Source: Trichuris trichiura (Eukaryota > Nematoda > Enoplea > Trichinellida > Trichuridae). Taken from it: a stretch of DNA of 64,000 nucleotides. The stretch covers positions 5,022,001 through 5,086,000 of the forward strand of contig JBAJFE010000014.1 of the NCBI GenBank assembly GCA_037903355.1, given 5' to 3'. Position numbers and translations under genes: made by a program. This document shows positions 1 to 10,362 of the stretch, one piece after another. Positions within the stretch are counted from its first letter, which is position 1. Each line of letters opens with the position of its first letter. The notes below the pieces were generated by a model. That model was given only the letters and a program-made list of their open reading frames with translations. It was not told the DNA's origin and searched no databases.

Positions 1-1160
1 ATGTTAGGAAGCGCGTTACTTCAAGAATGCAAAACATCTTACAGTGGAGCAGAAAAAAGATGATGATTTCTGATTTGAGTTTGAATGCATGGCAGCCGTT
101 GGGCGTCATTTAGCTCGCATGGGTTACAATAGCTTTGTCGTTAGCAGTTTCTTAGAACTATAATTTTATGGAGTGGCCGTTTCGCAGAATCCTTCATTTT
201 GCTAAATGGCTGTTTGCCTAGAAATGCTAAAATCATGAATAGACCGGAATCTCGAATGGACCGAAAGCTGTAGAGGTTCAGATTTCCAGAAAATGAAAAG
301 ATGAGTGGGATGAAATCTCGTTTAAGCCAAACCTCAGAATAAACTGGAAAATTTGCGTATGTATTACGCTGTAGATTACGCTACGATTATAGAATTGTTT
401 TCCAAATTACTCTACCGCAAAAGATCATGCGTTCCACACCCAAGGCAGGATGAAATCCTGATTAGGCTCCGTGACAGCTGCTCTACAGCTATGCCAAGGC
501 AGTGAGGTATCAATACGAAAATATTTCTATATTTGATGTATAATCATACATATCATGTATAAGTACAAAGCGGCTGCAATGCAACTGCTTACAATCTTTC
601 TGAGCTACCCAGAACTTCATTCTACTGCGGTTTTTTCATGTTATTTAATTGGAAAAGCGATTCGGCTCCTCACATATCCGATAGTCCGCCCTATTCAGAT
701 ATAAAGCGCCTTTTCAAGTCACCAGCTTCATTCGTACTAATCAGGACTATATTCGTACTAGTACGTTTACTCTACCCTGGGGGTATGTTGTGGCGACAAG
801 AGGTCCCATCGTCCCCGTCGTGGCAAACATACTACAGTGAGAATTCCCTGCCAAGGAAATTTATTAACTGCTATGAGTAGACGGCAGTACAAGAGCAAAG
901 CTCACCGAAGGAATGAATTCAGTAGCGTAAACTGACGAATTCGGGTTGACGCTGGCGACAAGCAGCGTCGGTGATGATGCGTTCTGTCTACGCGACTAAG
1001 CTAGCTTCTTCACTATCCTGATTTTGATTCAGCACTGGCAGTCGGCTGCCGAAGCTTCATTGCGTTTGGTAAGCTACCGTTGCTTGGAGGACATCTGTTA
1101 GACTCCTGGAATTCATCAGGCTAGAATTATCGTCTTCGCTCAACTGCCCATGTTTTAACC
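1..1160. other. no gene recognised
   Basis: I see no exon with coherent splice sites and no recognisable protein in this left edge. The open frames are short and without family resemblance. It could hold the distal part of a gene lying outside the window. Confidence 0.5.
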
Positions 1161-1374
1161 CATAGTTTCTCAACCTTTTTTGCCCCAGGGCTCCCCTAGG
1201 CCCTGTCAGGGCCCCCTAGGCTTTGTCAGGGCCCCCTAATCCTTGTAAGGGCCCACCGTTTATTGGGACAATGTCCTGCCGCATTATCCTCCAGGGCCCC
1301 CTGGCTTCCAGGGCTCTCCTAAAATCTCCCAGGGCCCCCCAGGGGAGCCCCAGGACCCACGTTGAGAAACACTG
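1161..1374. mobile_element. hAT-derived MITE with 8-bp target duplication
   Basis: The ends are inverted repeats (left CATAGTTTCTCAACC, right ending GTTGAGAAACACTG), followed inward by C-rich blocks such as CAGGGCCCCC. The same 8 bases, TTTTAACC, flank both sides (1153-1160 and 1375-1382), the 8-bp duplication typical of hAT transposition. At 214 bp it encodes no transposase and is non-autonomous. Its termini match those of the larger hAT element at 58175-59740, which may be the related autonomous lineage. Confidence 0.85.
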
Positions 1375-2134
1375 TTTTAACCTATGGTCAGCCATCAAAC
1401 CGAGAAGGTCAAGCGTTCCCTACATAGGAGAAAGGGAGGGGCTGCCATTATTAGGAATGAAGCCGCGCATTGAGCTGGAACGCCCAAAACGTAGACAGCT
1501 AAATAAGTCATTTCAAGTAATTTACGTAAAACAGAGTTTAATTAAAGTACTTATGGACAGATGTCAGCACTGAACTCTGAAAACTATGCTCTGAAACTTC
1601 GCCCTTAGTTGCTTTTTCTGAGCGATTTTGTACTCTGAGCAAGCTATCTTTCCATATTCATTGCGGTATTAAGCTTCACTTTCCTATGAAAGCGCAGTCC
1701 ACAATTGTAAGCTTACGGTACTTGCGTATTGTTTAAGGCTTACTGTTAACCAGTTAGTTCATCTGAATAATCGTTGGGAGCACGAATAGCTAGGAAATGC
1801 TGCTTTGGTACTTATAGCGTTGAAGATACGTCTAGTCAGTTAACTTGAAGCATATCAATTAAAATTTAAATCTTTGTTTACTGGGCGAAGTGTCAAACGT
1901 TAGCATTGCGTCGAAGTAGCCGCTTTAGCCTACATTCATTCGTAGAACTAATGAATGTTAATGGATACTTTGTGACGCTTTTGAATTATGTATGCTCGCT
2001 TGTCCGGAGAACAGTCCTGCTATATGCTTATGTGCGCTTGCAAAGTTTATCTGCGCTGTTGCTCTCGTTAAATGCCAATTAATGTTGCTGCGTTGTTGTG
2101 AAATGCTCATGTAGGTATTTTAGGTAACAGAACA

Positions 2135-3726
2135 ATGGATCGCTACGACCGTGCTATCACAATTTTTTCTCCTGACGGACATTTGTTCCAAGTTGAGTAC
2201 GCACAGGAGGCTGTGAAGAAGGGTTCTGTCGCCATTGGAGTGAAAGGGAAAAACTGCGTCGTTTTGGCAGTAGAGAAGAAGATGATTGCTAAACTGCAGG
2301 AAGAGCGCACGGTGCGCAAGATAAACAAAATAGACGAACACATTATTATGGCTTTTGCTGGTAAAAAACGTATTTGTTTTCATTCAAAATTTCTATCGCC
2401 ATTTCTGTTGTAGTTTTCGCTTATGCATAGCTCCGCGCATGTACTCTTCTTTGCTTTTGCCATCCTTTTAAATACTGTTTTTTCTAAAAGGTTTACGATC
2501 CCAAATGCATCATCTCTCCTGAGTGTAGCAATGAAAAGTATTTATAATTCCGATAAGTAGTTTGGGAAAATTTAACTATCTTTGCTGATTCATACTTCAG
2601 CTTCTCAGACAGAAAAGTTTAGTTTCAACGCAAGACCATGGAAGCTTTACTTTAGTGATCACGCATTAATGTTCACAACCTTTTTCACCGAAATGGCAAG
2701 TTTTAAATTTTGAAGCTGCAGTTGCGCCCTGCTCTTAGTTTTTTTCCTTTCCAAAATATTACGCTTTCCAATAAACTAAAATTGCTTTGGCGAAGCTGTC
2801 GTACATAAGAGTACAGAATCAACGGAATTTTTAGTTCCGTTAAGCAAATCTTTAAGCTTTGGAATGCTGTGCTCTATGCTAAGATGATGTTTCAGGGTGA
2901 GGCTTCAGTTTATGCTTATATTCATTGAAGTAGATCAGCGCTTAATGCAAGTAGCAATTATATTTTATTTAGGCTTGAACGCAGATGCCAGGGTGTTGAC
3001 AAATATGGCTCGTGTTGAAGCGCAGTCATGGCGCCTAACAATGGAGGATGCTCCTCCGGTTGATCATATAGCTCGTTTTTTGGCAAATACCATGCAAGTA
3101 AGAGAAAGAGACAATTATGCAGACGCACTTAGTGTTTTGTTTAAGAGGTACACTCAGAGCAACGGCCGTCGTCCTTTTGGGGTTTCAGCAATTGTTGCCG
3201 GTGTAAATGCAGATGGTACTCCGCACTTATTCCAAGTTGAACCGTCGGGCACCTACTACGAGTGGAGAGTATGTTGACCATTGACTAGAGTGCTTATAGC
3301 CAAGGAGCACTTTATTATAGGCAAATTGCACAGGTCGTAGTACGTCAATAATTAGATCCTTCCTGGAAAAGAAGTATTCGGAAGAGAATTGTCAAGACTC
3401 ACGTTCGTGCCTGAAGTTAGGTGTGAGGGCATTGCATGAAGTTATTCATCCTTCAGCGCAGAGCGTTGAAGCATGCATTGTTTCCTACGACCGCAGCAGA
3501 CCTACAAAGGTATTTAATCTGGTATTTTTTTAGCACGTCCATCTGCTAATTGTTTCAATCTGTACAAAGCATAGACTCACCATATCCTGCTTTGCTGTTT
3601 GGCCCCATCGATATTTATTTTTAGATCATTTCGGAACTCGTGACAAGTGAGTTGCTCGAAAGCGTAGTGCGAGAGGTAATCGCTGAAAGAGAAGCTGAAG
3701 TTTCTACCACTCGATCCCATCATTGA
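2135..3726 (+). CDS. PSMA7: 20S proteasome subunit alpha type 7 (alpha-4)
   Basis: An alpha-ring subunit of the 20S proteasome core, which degrades ubiquitin-tagged proteins in cytosol and nucleus. Exons are 2135-2360, 2973-3097, 3146-3268, 3321-3509 and 3625-3726. All introns are GT-AG and phases agree, giving 254 residues, the normal family length (about 250). The N-terminus has the proteasome alpha signature ([20 protein letters not shown]), then [19 protein letters not shown] and PSGTYYEW blocks typical of alpha-4/PSMA7. The second intron (3098-3145) is 48 nt, in frame and stop-free. Read through, it would add 16 residues inside a conserved helix; removal restores the family sequence at the junction Q-RYTQ. 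The start is the first ATG and matches the family N-terminus. A tttag 12-23 bases upstream could be a cis or trans splice acceptor. An AATAAA follows at 3864. Confidence 0.96.
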
Positions 3727-3863
3727 AAACCGAAGCCTTAACTTCTTGCTCCTTGAAAGAAAAATCTACTTTTGTTATGTAACTTCTACACTGATTTCTT
3801 GCGCAAAGTGAAGATTATTGATAAATCATTCTTGATACTCATGTTTGTGCGTTAAAAACGTTA

Positions 3864-3869
3864 AATAAA
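3864..3869 (+). terminator. poly(A) signal for PSMA7
   Basis: AATAAA lies 138 bases after the PSMA7 stop codon, on the coding strand and at a normal spacing for a nematode 3'UTR. No competing signal lies nearer the stop. Confidence 0.6.
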
Positions 3870-4960
3870 TGCTACGTAGATGTAATACAGCACTGCTTGT
3901 AATAGGCGTGTAGAATTTCATATTAGATTAATTTATCTCATGTTAGCAGCTTATTTGTTATCTGAGTTTATTGTTAATAAAATATAATAAGGTAATCTGG
4001 AGAAAAATAGCAAAGGCGGCAAGATAGAATAATAGCGCAGTGGAGTGTTGTTTCCAGTGTTCTGTCTGCATATGATTTGCATGTTATCATGGTCGTGTTG
4101 ATTTCGTAAAGAAACTAGTCATCGGAGACATTGTGTGGTGGCAAAATAAGCCATTACAACTATGCTTGCGTCTCGGCTATAGGAGTCCTGTTTACTTTTC
4201 GTAAGGCCGACTAAATTCCTTGGTGAAATAGCAGTTTTGGGTCCGAGGTTACAGCGAACCTGTGACTTTGTAATCAAAGCTTCTGAAATCAAAGTGGTAA
4301 CAGGTGGCTGACGTTCAGAGGCGTAAACTAAGGTTTACTTAACCATTGGAAATGACTAAACTGTTTTAAGCACCCACAGTTTATTCTGGTGGAGCAATGC
4401 ACTGAAATGTGCATGCACATATGTGCTTTGACCTGAGCTGTTGTATATGGAACTTTGATTTACGTGACGGTTTGAAGAATTTACCCTTTTAAACACTGAG
4501 TAAATACAGCAACCATCAAAACAACAACAATGCAAGGGTTCGTGCACGCTTAGCTGTTTTGTCGGAATTCATGTATGATTTTGATCCTACAGAATGTAAG
4601 CTGTTAATAGGCGAATGACTACTCAAAAAAACTGGTCTTGTTATGCAAGTGTACGAATGAACTGTCCTGTTCTATATGTGTCTTTTCAGCGCTGTTCCGC
4701 TTGAAAAACGCTTAAGCGACGGTAACGGTGGCGAACGCACGTACGCGTATGTACAACAGATAGGTCATTTATTACCGTAATAAATTCACAGTGTACTGAT
4801 AACTCGTAGTTCATTGAGTAGAGTTGGCTATCTGAAAGTGATCACTTTGAGTAGGCTGACGAAGAGCATGTGATGGTTCAAAGTAGTTTTTAACAAGATC
4901 ATTAACCTCTTCGTCTCGTTCGGTTTTGTAATGGATTTCTGTAAATAAACCAAGACTAGT
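3870..4960. other. intergenic, no gene recognised
   Basis: Only short open frames without family resemblance or plausible splice partners are visible between the PSMA7 poly(A) signal and the first foldback relic. Confidence 0.5.
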
Positions 4961-4967
4961 TCTGGTA

Positions 4968-5095
4968 ACGGATGGATGTCCCTTTATTAGGAAAAAGTAC
5001 AGAACGCTGCCAACCGTATTCGAAGCATTCGGAACTCTCTAGTTCCATCATCAGCGAGATGGACGAGAAGGCGTTTCCTCCAACGGAGTATTATA
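4968..5095. mobile_element. half-copy of foldback family B with degenerate hammerhead-like core
   Basis: The block opens with the family B phrase ACGGATGGATG followed by TTATTAGGAAAAAGTACAG, also seen in the palindrome at 7649-8052. On the minus strand, 5026-5055 reads CTGATGA, a hairpin with GGAAC/GTTCC arms, then GAAT. The final A of the usual GAAA is T, so this copy is probably inactive. There is no second arm, so this is a truncated insertion. Confidence 0.6.
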
Positions 5096-7083
5096 TAGGC
5101 GATGAGAGAGGTCAGCTTAGCAGGGCACAGCACTTACCTTTGCTAATTAGCACGCCCCGTACTGCTAATACGGCATCGGAGCATTAATCAGTTGTAATCA
5201 TTAGCAGTAGCTAGAAACGGCCTAAACTGCGAAAGCTCTGCCGCTTTTGGACTGCTCTTCTACGTTCTAATAAACCGTTTTCTTTGCCCATGATAAAAGA
5301 AGATGAAAAGGTGGAGAATAACGCATTTTTGGTCTACTGCTTATGCATCCGAAAGCATATTTTGCATATTTGTGCTCATTGTAACATGCGTTGTCCAGCA
5401 AGCTCCGTGCTATTTTTTCGAAATCCAGTAAACGGTTTTCAGAGATATAAAATCAAGATATTACTGCCTATGCTGCATAAGCAGTTCCATGAAATGCGAA
5501 AATTTGTTGTTTCTATGAAAGGCTCCGCGACTGAAGTAGCTCTTCTCTCTGTAGGTATGGAAAACCCCCTTCTCCCCAGCATACTTATCATGTTAACTAT
5601 TCATTAGTTACGCTTCTCATTCACTGACGAGGGGACAGGTATACCTCAAAACCCTTGAGTACATAAATTGTGATTTCACATTAAGCATTTAACCATCAGC
5701 AGGCCAAACTCGTAAAGAAATTCCAAAGAATGGAACTTTCTGGGCTTGTTACGACAAGCTGCGTTTTCTTCGTAGCTACGAAACTACAAAGTGCACAAAA
5801 ATAAATTTTCTGGCTTTTAGGATTACTCAGCAATTACAGGCGAATGAAGCGACCGATGAAAGGAATATATTCCCAAAGTTTTGAAATGTCATGTAGGAGT
5901 TAGCCCTGCTTTTCTTATTAATAGCATTCGGAACCAATAAAAATTTACCTAAATAACAGTCAAAGCTTCAGCCTCATTTGTGCATCCAGTTCTGCCCCCT
6001 GTTTGCTTAGTTTAAGTATCAGATTTTCATTCTCATCACAATCAAGCTCTTACTCTGTCCGCAATGACAGCAATGATGACCTGTCAGAACAATCTTCAAA
6101 CATTTGATACTGCCTGATTAGTAGAATCGTTCAGTCATCATAATTTATTGCGAAAGATAATTCGTAGGTCTTTCCAATTATCTGCCTGCAAACTTGGCAT
6201 ATCGACCATCGTGACCTTCAGAAGTCAAACCTGCATACGCTTGCGGCAAGCTGTCGCCAAAAGTTCATAATGTTACTAACAGTAACCCCAAGCTGCCTCG
6301 CCCTAAACTAAAAAGGAGGTGGACGCGCACGTTTATTTCGGTGTCATGCGTAAGTTAGGAATGCCTCGCAGCGTAAAGTCGCGAAGAAATAATCGTACCC
6401 AAGCTTCGCAGACTTACTAATAGTAATTCAGACCGAAGAAGTTCATTTCAAAAGCTCCTTCACTCACCGGTAACTCAAGAAAGGACTGATGCTCGATATT
6501 TCGTTAAGCAGTGGGTTCAGCGCTAGTAAAAACCTGCACTGAGTTAACCGCTTCTTATCCCTCTATATCCTGCAAGATCTTGCAGAATGTCGGCGAAGAA
6601 AACTGATGCATTCCTGAAAGGCCCGCACGGCATACTGGCCTCCAAATTAAATCCTGCAGATTTCTTGACGCTGTCAAAATTCGTTTCGCTTACTGCTGCC
6701 CGTGTGCGCTGTATATATGTTTGTATTTGAATGCAGCGAAGCAAAGTCTTCAGCTAACGGATAAAATTAGCCAAAACATTAACTTAACAACGACGAATGT
6801 TTGCGGAAAGTAAGATTGTTGATCTGCTCAGAACAATGATGCCAACGTATTAAAACATTATGGCAAGCAGTCAATGAAAGTCGTCAGATTTCATCTGTGT
6901 AAGTCACGATGATCAATAGACCAAGTAAGCGGGAAGATAGAAGGAAAGAACCCCACCCAGCTTTATGCATGAAGCCTTTATTGAACATGAAGGCACTGTT
7001 GGTACCGTTCTGTCCCATCTTCATGGTGGATCGTAATCCATTGCGTAGAGTTTCGAGAAGCTATATTCACAGTCGTTCGTATT
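5096..7083. other. intergenic, no gene recognised
   Basis: The longest open frame (5284-5607, 107 codons, plus strand) has no recognisable motif and no convincing splice context. I see no RNA gene and no element ends. Confidence 0.4.
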
Positions 7084-7180
7084 CATATTGAAAAATATCT
7101 TTATTACGGATTCTCTACCGTAATAAAGATATTTTTCAACATGAAAACACACGCTCCCGTACAAAAGCATCATGTTTTCA
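7084..7180. mobile_element. short palindromic element, family A, with target duplication
   Basis: Two inverted arms (ATTGAAAAATATCTTTATTACGG and its complement) meet over a few central bases. They are followed by a one-sided tail of about 32 nt, running from GAAAACACACGC to AAAGCATCATG. AGTCGTTCGTATT on the left and AGTAGTTCGTATT on the right flank it, a 13-bp duplication with one mismatch. The same arms and tail recur at 49145-49314 and, in reverse, at the left end of 29101-30865. Confidence 0.75.
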
Positions 7181-7648
7181 AGTAGTTCGTATTAGTTATT
7201 ACATTTACAGTCGCATATTCGCTGTTTCTCCTTCCGCCAATAAAATATTACGCTATTCGAAACTTGCGTAAGAAGTAATGCTATTTCTTGGAATTTTCAC
7301 TCGTGTGAATTGAACTAATCATTTTACTGGCACAGCTGTCATGGGCTTTTACGGCTTTTTGTGATACTGACTACCCTCTCCGTTCGGTCAAGAGAGGTTA
7401 GGTTACTAGTATCTTGCAGTTCCTCACTGACAGAGGGCGACAACCTAGTGGTGCTATATGCTTCTTTATCAGTGATTCATAGAGCTGCTGCGACTGCTGG
7501 TAAAATATTCAGTAAATGATGCGCAAAATTAAGAACTTCATTGAAAGAAACCTCAGACGTCAGACGCTTGTGAATGTCTTTTAACTCGTATTTCTGCTAC
7601 ACTTAAACCAGCAGGTCAGAAAAGCGGTTTTTTAATAAATCCAGTATC

Positions 7649-8052
7649 TTGAAAACTGGGTGCTTTGTAACGGGTTGAATTTTCATGGTTGTAAGGTCTT
7701 CTACGGCTTTTCCCGTTTTTTCGTTGTGCTGTTATCTGTAATTAAACTAAAAACAACTGCTCTACCAACGGATGGATGAGCCGTTATTAAGAAAAAGCAC
7801 AGATATCAACGCACTCAACTTCTTTAATGTTCAAAGCTTTCGGAACTGTTGCGTGAGCTCCACCACCTCACTGACGACGGAACTAGAGCGTTCCGAAAGC
7901 TTTGAACATTAAAAAAGTTGAGTGCGTTGATATCTGTACTTTTTCTTAATAACGGCTCATCCATCCGTTGGTAGAGCAGTTGTTTTAGTTTAATTACAGA
8001 TAACAGCACAACGAAAAAACGGGAAAAGCCGTAGAAGACGTTACAACCATGG
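7649..8052. mobile_element. foldback element, family B, 12-bp target duplication
   Basis: Left arm 7681-7846 and right arm 7890-8055 are near-perfect inverted repeats of 166 bp around a 43-bp loop. The left end has an extra one-sided tail with TGCTTTGTAACGGG. AAATCCAGTATC occurs at 7637-7648 and again at 8053-8064, a 12-bp target duplication. No open frame of meaning is present. The loop and right arm carry a hammerhead-like core (7871-7900). Related copies lie at 4968, 9660, 43600, 49090 and 58010. Confidence 0.85.
7871..7900 (+). ncRNA. hammerhead-like ribozyme core
   Basis: CTGACGA is followed by one C, a perfect 5-bp stem II (GGAAC/GTTCC) and then GAAAGC. This matches the hammerhead consensus C-U-G-A-N-G-A, stem II, G-A-A-A, with one unpaired C before stem II. 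I could not assign stem III and the cleavage triplet with confidence, so activity is not claimed. Confidence 0.55.
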
Positions 8053-8064
8053 AAATCCAGTATC

Positions 8065-9021
8065 GCTAAAAACATCTGTATCAACGTAGCGTGAGAGCTT
8101 TGATCTAAGTAAATAATAGCTGCTTTGTAAGGTTTCGCCGCAGTGAAGCTATTCCAGATATCAACTTACAACCCGCGCGCATTTGTAACTGTTGCGTGAA
8201 AGGACTTGCCTGCGTTAAACCCCATGGTATGTATTCTCGATTTGCTTGTGTTAGACCGTTACAGCTGCAAAGAAGCTTTCGTGGAAGATAGATGCAGGCA
8301 CCCCATCCTGACAGGCTGTCACTAGGGTAGGGACTGTCTTGCGAATCCTTTTATACTTTACAGTATTCTATTCTCTTTTCCCTGTTGTCCGTGTGGCGTT
8401 TCGTTTTCGCTCTGATATTTGTTATCGGTACTGTTGTTGCTGAATTGGCCTTTCTCCAATGTGCAGCAAAGATGCCGTTTATTTCATATAAACGGTAGAT
8501 ATTTACAAACCGAAAAACGGGCCGGAACGTAGACTGAAAGACAGAGCGGAAATAATGATAGTAATAATAATGAATAGAATAGAGGATATGTATAAACCTG
8601 TGGACTATAGGTAGTCGTGGAAAAGGGTATATTTGTACAGTTAGAGGTAAGGTTATTAGTCTAATAGGTCTAGCGTTATGAGCGTGAGGTTAGTATGTGC
8701 CGTTTGCATCTGTGAAACTTACAAGCGCAACCTATATTTGCGGATTAGTAGGTGCCATTTTTACATGCAGGTTAGGAGGTAACATCGGGGGTTGCTGGAC
8801 CACGGTTCGTCTGATCAAGCGACTACAGGTGCCGTCGGTGTTGGTGCTGTTAAAGTTCTGTGTTATGTAGATGATAATGAGCCTTGACGATCATCTTCCC
8901 GCCGCAGCAACACGGACGTAGTGCCTATTAATCGATTAACTTTGTTGTTTATTATGAATTTCGCCAGTGCATAGTATGGATTTTGTAGTTTAGTGCGTAA
9001 CTTTAGGTAACTTTCTTTGCA
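8065..9021. other. intergenic, no gene recognised
   Basis: No exon, element end or RNA gene is visible between the foldback element and the 3' end of the minus-strand protease-like gene. Confidence 0.45.
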
Positions 9022-10362
9022 TTAGTAGTTATTACGGCGGCCTTCTACTGCTATTCGTTTACCGGTATTTTTCATCCACTGTATGTATAATTCATCCAGG
9101 GGCAGGAATTGGTGCTGGCGGCCTTTGAATTCTGTATCTGGAGAATAAATGCCAACCTGGGTCCATTTTCCACCAAGTCTGCATGTTATAGGTGCCCCAG
9201 TGTGCTGAAACAATGATTCAGGGTAGTTACGTGTTACCACGTAGATAATTCTTTATTTTTTTTTACAGATACTGCAGTCTTACAAGTTTCATGTTGTGAA
9301 TCGATTTCATTTTGTTTACAAAAATGTATTTCGAAGAATAGGTCTCCAGTAACAGGGTAATAGGTTTCCATCCTGACTTTTAAGCGGCTTTTCCCGCTTT
9401 CTTCAAATGTATGCGCAAGAAACGGGTACAAACGCCCTACTAACGAAAGAATGAGCAAGCTGTTAGAAAATTCACAGAAACAAATCGCAGTTAGCTTTCA
9501 GGACGCTCTAGTCAGTCATCGGCGGGGTGTACGGACGTGGAGAGTAGGTTACTAAGGCAGCACACACATCAGTAAATGCTGTTCCTGCACAATACTCAGC
9601 TAACCTCACCCACTTTTTCCTTAAGAGGCCTATGTATGTGCACAAAAGAATAAACACTTCCCTACGCCACTCTGAGGACTGGACTAAAGCGTTCTGAGAG
9701 GAACGTGCCTTTGTTGTGTCTGAATTTCCTAACATGCTCATCCATTTGTGGTAGGGCTAACTCCCCAACACTGCTGACGACGGAACACGAGCAGTTCCGA
9801 AACGTACGGTACACAAATTGTTCTGTATTTTCTCTTGCAATTTGGTCATCCATCCGTTGGTAGGGCATTTTTAAGTTTACTTACAGATACATCCAACAGG
9901 CCAAACCCGTGAATCTGAAGATCTACTATGAAACTATTCAAGCCTGTTAAAAGACATCCTGTCTTTCGAAAAAAGGGCGGTTGTTCTAATTTTTTGCAGA
10001 TATGATTATAAAGAACGGAGAAACACTACGGAAAGGTCAACGTGAAAACGATAACGTATTTGCTTAAGTACTTACCAGTACAGGGGTTTTCTGTTCTGAA
10101 TTTCGTAGAAAAAACTGGCTAATCTTTCCTATTTTTAGCGATTTGATCTTTATTGGAATCCGCGTTAGAAGTTTGTCATCTTTGAGTTCGTTCTTCAAGA
10201 CGCTAATGAAACATTTATCTGTTTCAGTAATGTTACTAGCATCTCCAATGCATAAAGGACTCATGCTTTGTTCCTTATTAAGGTCTGCTTTGACTGTGAC
10301 GACAGCCGGTGAATGTTGTCTCAGCCCAAACGGATCCATATCATACAATGTTTGTTCGTAAG
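9022..10362 (-). CDS. chymotrypsin-fold serine protease homolog, catalytic Ser not conserved (partial model)
   Basis: Three minus-strand exons carry the middle and C-terminal parts of a trypsin-like (S1A) domain. Exon 10076-10362 (ends at a GTAAGT donor) encodes SPLCIGDASNITETDKCF, like the V-x-P-I-C-L-P region. Exon about 9242-9455 has two cysteines spaced as in the ICAG...DxC segment. Exon 9022-9212 encodes HTGAPITCRLGGKWTQVGI and ends at a TAA. The last intron is about 62-68 nt. Where active enzymes have G-D-S-G-G-P, this reads H-T-G-A-P, so Ser195 and its Asp neighbour are absent. The exons do not yet join in phase (0 leaving 10076, 2 entering 9455), so an exon is missing or misplaced. 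One candidate, near 9510-9660, encodes EYCAGTAFTDVCA, but the family B relic lies in the same intron. The N-terminal exons with His57 were not found. Probably a secreted non-catalytic homolog; certainty moderate. Confidence 0.55.
9660..9880. mobile_element. family B foldback relic inside the protease-like gene
   Basis: Both ends carry the ATCCATCCGTTGGTAGGGCA-type phrase of family B, the left version diverged (CATCCATTTGTGGTAGGGC). The arms have drifted too far to pair along their length. A degenerate hammerhead-like run (CTGAGGACTGGACTAAAGCG) sits near 9671, and an intact core at 9774. Confidence 0.6.
9774..9803 (+). ncRNA. hammerhead-like ribozyme core
   Basis: CTGACGA, one C, stem II arms GGAAC and GTTCC around a 7-nt loop, then GAAAC. 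The arms pair perfectly although the surrounding element has decayed. Stem III and the cleavage site are unresolved. Confidence 0.5.

Noticed and set aside
1216..1573. Proline-rich open frames on both strands near 1.2-1.6 kb
   Set aside because: They come from the C-rich blocks of the hAT MITE; the repeats of PSRAP-like residues are transposon sequence, not protein.
2120..2383. Minus-strand open frames of 66 and 87 codons over PSMA7 exon 1
   Set aside because: They are antisense shadows of the conserved proteasome exon and have no family resemblance.
5284..5607. 107-codon plus-strand open frame
   Set aside because: No motif, no splice context, and composition like the surrounding A+T-rich sequence.
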